Shown here piece after piece: positions 11,977 to 14,455 of a DNA stretch of 14,455 nucleotides. The notes beneath the pieces were generated by a model that was given only the letters and a program-made list of their open reading frames with translations, was not told where the DNA came from and ran no database searches. How positions within the stretch are numbered: position 1 is the first letter of the stretch; each line of letters opens with the position of its first letter. A program made the position numbers and the translations under genes. Location of the stretch: NCBI GenBank assembly GCA_035626155.1, contig DASPOF010000078.1, positions 1 to 14,455 of the forward strand, written 5' to 3'. The DNA comes from DASPOF01 sp035626155. GTDB lineage: Bacteria; Desulfobacterota; Binatia; Binatales; Binataceae.

Positions 11977-13455
11977 ATGATGAAATCGATTCAAGCAAGG
12001 CTTTTGGCGGGCGCATTCGCCACTATGCTGCTGCTCGGATGTCCGATAGCCGCGCGCGCCGCCGCCGCGCCTTCATCGCAATCGCCGCCCGCCGCCGCAA
12101 CGCCCGGCGCGATCGACTGGAACAAGCTCGATAGCGAGGCGCTCGAATACTTCCGCACCTATCTTCGCTTCGATACGACCAATCCGCCCTCCAACACCGC
12201 CGCGGCGATCGCGTACCTCAAGGGCATCCTCGACCGCGAAGGAATCGAGAACGCGACATTCGAGAGCAAGCCCGGGATGGTCACGCTGGTTGCGAGGCTG
12301 CCCGGTCCGGCGGGCCTCAAGCCGTTCCTGCTGCTGTCGCACGCCGATGTAGTTCCCGCGGTCGCATCGACCTGGAGCCATCCGCCGTTCAGCGCCGACC
12401 TCGCCGGCGGCTATGTGTGGGCGCGCGGTGCTATCGACAACAAGGCGCACGGGATCATGGCGTTGATGACGATGCTCGCCCTCAAGCGCGAGCAGCTCCC
12501 GCTCAAGCGCGGAGTCGTGATGATGGTGAATCCGGACGAGGAGGCCGGCGGTGAGTTCGGCGCCGCATGGATGGCGAAGAATCACTGGGATGCTTTCGAC
12601 CCGGCTTTCGCCGTAAACGAGGGCGGGTCGGCATCGCCGGACCCGTTTGGCGAAGCAAGCGTCGCGTTCAACGTCGCAGTCGCGGAGAAAGCGGCCCTAT
12701 GGTTGCGGCTGACCGCGCACGGACACTCGGGTCACGGCTCCACGCCGATCGCCGACAATCCAAATCTCATCCTGATCAACGCCTTGCATCGGCTGCTCGA
12801 AAATCCGCCCGCGATGAGGCTTACGCCGATGATGGCCGAGGCGATGGCGGCCTTCGCGGCGCGCACCGCATTCCCGGCATCGTTCGAACTTGCGCACCTC
12901 GATTGGCCATTCATGCTCGAGGTCGCAGCGCGCGGGCCGCTTTCCCCCTATTACCTGCAAGCGCTGTTTCGCGACACGATTTCTCCGACCATGCTCAACG
13001 CAGGTTTCAAGGTCAACGTGATTCCCTCCACCGCCGAGGCGTCGCTCGACTGCCGGCTCCTGCCCGGCACTGACTCGAATGCGTTCCTCGGCTGGGTCCG
13101 CGACCTGCTTGCCGACTCGCGGATTTCCATCGACGTGATCCAGCGGCCCGAGGAGACGGCGCCGTCGCCGACCTCGGGCGAGGCGTGGGACGCACTTACC
13201 AAGGTCGTCGGCGGGGACTTCAAGGACGTCTTCGTGGTGCCGTGGATGACGGCCGGAGCGACCGACTCGCGCTTCCTGCGCCAGCATGGCGTGCCCGCGT
13301 ACGGGTTTGTGCCGATCGTGCTCGATCGCAACGAACTCGCGCGCGTCCACGGCGTCGATGAGCGGCTGTCGGTCGAGAACCTCGATCGTGGAATCAAGGC
13401 GACTTACGATTTGACCGCCGACCTGTGCGTCGCGCGCAATGATGGAGGAAAATGA
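11977..13455 (+). CDS. Exported M20 family metallopeptidase
   Basis: A 492-residue di-zinc aminoacylase/carboxypeptidase-type hydrolase of the ArgE/DapE/ACY1/CPG2 family. Seen: an N-terminal signal sequence with LLLGC, so Cys22 could be a lipobox cysteine, or the signal may be cut later after ARA; SHADVVPA with metal ligand His122 and Asp124; ARGAIDNKAH with the bridging Asp154; PDEEAGGE with the general base Glu188 and ligand Glu189; the dimerisation/lid domain from about 235 to 355 (AHGHSGHGSTP); and C-terminal ligand His458 in RVHGVDE. The active site is complete. The substrate is unknown; sequence features resemble the carboxypeptidase S-like branch, so peptide or N-acyl amino acid hydrolysis outside the cytoplasm is likely. 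AGGA lies just upstream of ATG 11977; the adjacent ATG 11980 is equally possible. It starts 31 bases after mutM. Confidence 0.92.
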   Translation: MMKSIQARLLAGAFATMLLLGCPIAARAAAAPSSQSPPAAATPGAIDWNKLDSEALEYFRTYLRFDTTNPPSNTAAAIAYLKGILDREGIENATFESKPGMVTLVARLPGPAGLKPFLLLSHADVVPAVASTWSHPPFSADLAGGYVWARGAIDNKAHGIMALMTMLALKREQLPLKRGVVMMVNPDEEAGGEFGAAWMAKNHWDAFDPAFAVNEGGSASPDPFGEASVAFNVAVAEKAALWLRLTAHGHSGHGSTPIADNPNLILINALHRLLENPPAMRLTPMMAEAMAAFAARTAFPASFELAHLDWPFMLEVAARGPLSPYYLQALFRDTISPTMLNAGFKVNVIPSTAEASLDCRLLPGTDSNAFLGWVRDLLADSRISIDVIQRPEETAPSPTSGEAWDALTKVVGGDFKDVFVVPWMTAGATDSRFLRQHGVPAYGFVPIVLDRNELARVHGVDERLSVENLDRGIKATYDLTADLCVARNDGGK

Positions 13456-13462
13456 GAGCGGG

Positions 13463-13467
13463 GGAGG
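13463..13467 (+). promoter_or_regulatory. Strong Shine-Dalgarno deciding the prepilin peptidase start
   Basis: GGAGG inside a run GGGGGAGG lies seven bases before ATG 13475. It is the best ribosome-binding site in the window and argues for that start over the in-frame ATG at 13439, which overlaps the end of the M20 gene and would prefix 12 polar residues to the membrane protein. Confidence 0.75.
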
Positions 13468-13474
13468 CTGGACG

Positions 13475-14305
13475 ATGACACTCGAATTGCCGACTGGCTT
13501 GGGCGGAGCGCTGGCGTTCGTGGCCGGCGCCAGCGCAGGTAGTTTCGTGAACGTGGTCGCCTACCGGCTGCCGCGCGACATGTCGATCGTCACGCCGCGC
13601 TCGTTTTGCGAGAGCTGCGAGCGGGCGATTCCGTTCTGGGCCAATATTCCGATCATCGCCTACCTCGGCCTGCGCGGGCGATGCCTGATGTGCGGCGCGA
13701 CGATTCCCTTCCGCCATTTTCTCGCCGAGACCGCGCTCGCCGTGACGGCGCTGTTCCTCTACCTCACGTTCCCGCTCGCGGATGCGATCGCGCGGTTCGT
13801 GCTGTGCGCCGCGCTGTTCGCGGTCTCCCTGATAGACTACGACTGGCGTTTGATTCCCAACCTGATCACGTTCCCCGGGATGCTCATCGGCTTTGCCGCC
13901 GCATCGCTCGCAATCCCCGAGGTCGGCTGGAAAAGTTCGCTCATCGGGGTCGCGGTTGGCGGCGGCGTCCTGTTCCTGACCGGCGAGCTGTATCAAATGG
14001 TGCGCGGGCACGAGGGCGTCGGGATGGGCGACGTGTGGCTGCTTGGGATGGTGGGCGGCTTCCTCGGATGGCCGGGGGTCGCATTCACGCTCTTCTTCGG
14101 GTCTCTGTTCGGCGCGGTCGGAGGTTTCGCCTATGCGTTCGCGGGGCGGCTCTCCAAGCCGATGGGCGAGCCCGAATCCGACCCGGCGGAGGCCGACGTA
14201 TCGATCCTGCGCACGGAAGTCCCGTTTGGGCCGTTCCTCGCACTCGCGGCGGGAATCTACGCGCTCTTTCAGCCCCAGCTTACGCGCTGGTATCTTGGCG
14301 GCTGA
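13475..14305 (+). CDS. pilD: Prepilin peptidase (A24 family, PilD-type)
   Basis: A 276-residue inner-membrane aspartic protease that removes the leader of type IV pilins or type II secretion pseudopilins and, in full-length forms, N-methylates the new N terminus. Seen: a first membrane segment with GSFVNVVAYRLPR; the cytoplasmic domain with two CxxC pairs (Cys45/48 and Cys70/73), marking the bifunctional methylating form; several hydrophobic segments; and the two catalytic aspartates, Asp121 in SLIDYDWRLIPN and Asp186 in GMGDVWLLG. It is complete and of typical length. The start is fixed by a GGAGG. It lies 19 bases after the M20 gene and overlaps tmk by one base (TGATG). No pilin or secretion genes are present in the window, so the client system is unknown. 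Confidence 0.95.
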   Translation: MTLELPTGLGGALAFVAGASAGSFVNVVAYRLPRDMSIVTPRSFCESCERAIPFWANIPIIAYLGLRGRCLMCGATIPFRHFLAETALAVTALFLYLTFPLADAIARFVLCAALFAVSLIDYDWRLIPNLITFPGMLIGFAAASLAIPEVGWKSSLIGVAVGGGVLFLTGELYQMVRGHEGVGMGDVWLLGMVGGFLGWPGVAFTLFFGSLFGAVGGFAYAFAGRLSKPMGEPESDPAEADVSILRTEVPFGPFLALAAGIYALFQPQLTRWYLGG

Positions 14306-14455
14306 TGGCGCGCGGGCTATTCATCACGCTCGAGGGCGTCGAGGGCTCGGGCAAGACCACGCACGCGGCAATCCTGGCCAAATCGCTCCGCGAGCAGGGC
14401 CGCGCGGTTACCGTCACGCATGAACCCGGCGGCACGCGCGCGGGCGAAGCGATTC
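14305..14455 (+). CDS. tmk: Thymidylate kinase, N-terminal part only
   Basis: The first 50 codons of a dTMP kinase (dTMP to dTDP, cytosolic dTTP synthesis); the rest is cut by the right edge. Seen: FITLEGVEGSGKTT with the P-loop GVEGSGKT at 11-18, then THEPGGT at about 38-44, the conserved block that usually reads TREPGGT. The Arg to His change is noted but occurs in a position that I cannot judge from a fragment. The ATG overlaps the prepilin peptidase stop by one base, so the two are probably translationally coupled. Confidence 0.93.
   Translation, partial: MARGLFITLEGVEGSGKTTHAAILAKSLREQGRAVTVTHEPGGTRAGEAI

Noticed and set aside
12697..13350. Minus-strand open frame of 217 codons opposite the M20 gene
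   Set aside because: Shadow frame; the plus strand carries all M20 metal ligands.
13439..13474. Longer prepilin peptidase start at 13439
   Set aside because: It adds a polar 12-residue prefix and overlaps the M20 gene, whereas GGAGG is ideally placed for ATG 13475.

Overview
The window is high-GC bacterial DNA, densely packed with genes and with no rRNA, tRNA, CRISPR or insertion sequence that I can recognise. A heptosyltransferase-type GT9 enzyme, a DegP protease, a PBP1B-like murein synthase with a UB2H-like region and Sec-exported proteins all point to a Gram-negative, LPS-bearing organism. The gene mix (DUF1844 beside HtpX and DegP) would fit an uncultured deltaproteobacterium-like lineage (Desulfobacterota, Binatota or similar). 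This placement is inference; no marker here fixes the taxon.

Left end, minus strand (1-1457): cysK (cysteine synthase) is followed four bases later by larE, which is cut by the window edge. They form a small sulfur operon. The larE product has the CxxC pair expected of iron-sulfur-type LarE proteins. A -10-like TAGAAT box sits seven bases before the cysK ATG, which suggests a leaderless transcript. Divergently (1605-2513) lies a GT9 glycosyltransferase.

Envelope block, plus strand (2801-9016): htpX (membrane zinc protease), a DUF1844 protein, degP/htrA (periplasmic protease with two PDZ domains), a class A penicillin-binding protein resembling PBP1B, and an exported Pro/Thr-rich TPR protein whose ATG overlaps the PBP stop codon. 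These genes concern envelope protein quality control and peptidoglycan synthesis. The last pair looks like a murein synthase with a dedicated TPR activator of the LpoP/CpoB kind. This is the most interesting functional hypothesis in the window.

Information and repair block, plus strand (9088-11945): tsaD (tRNA t6A), rsmA/ksgA (16S rRNA dimethylation) and mutM (8-oxoguanine glycosylase). Nearly the whole tsaD-rsmA gap is a composite of inverted repeats that can fold into several hairpins and a cloverleaf. It looks like a dispersed intergenic element and it affects where rsmA really starts.

Right end, plus strand (11977-14455): an exported M20 metallopeptidase, a prepilin peptidase (PilD type) with a strong Shine-Dalgarno, and the first 50 codons of tmk (thymidylate kinase), whose ATG overlaps the prepilin peptidase stop.

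No intergenic stretch exceeds 300 bases. The longest is 2514-2800, which holds a weak candidate promoter, a short hairpin and a doubtful 25-codon ORF. Most of the window is ordinary conserved chromosome. I found no clear evidence of a wholly new system, but the structured repeat, the PBP-TPR pair and the LarE variant are worth checking.
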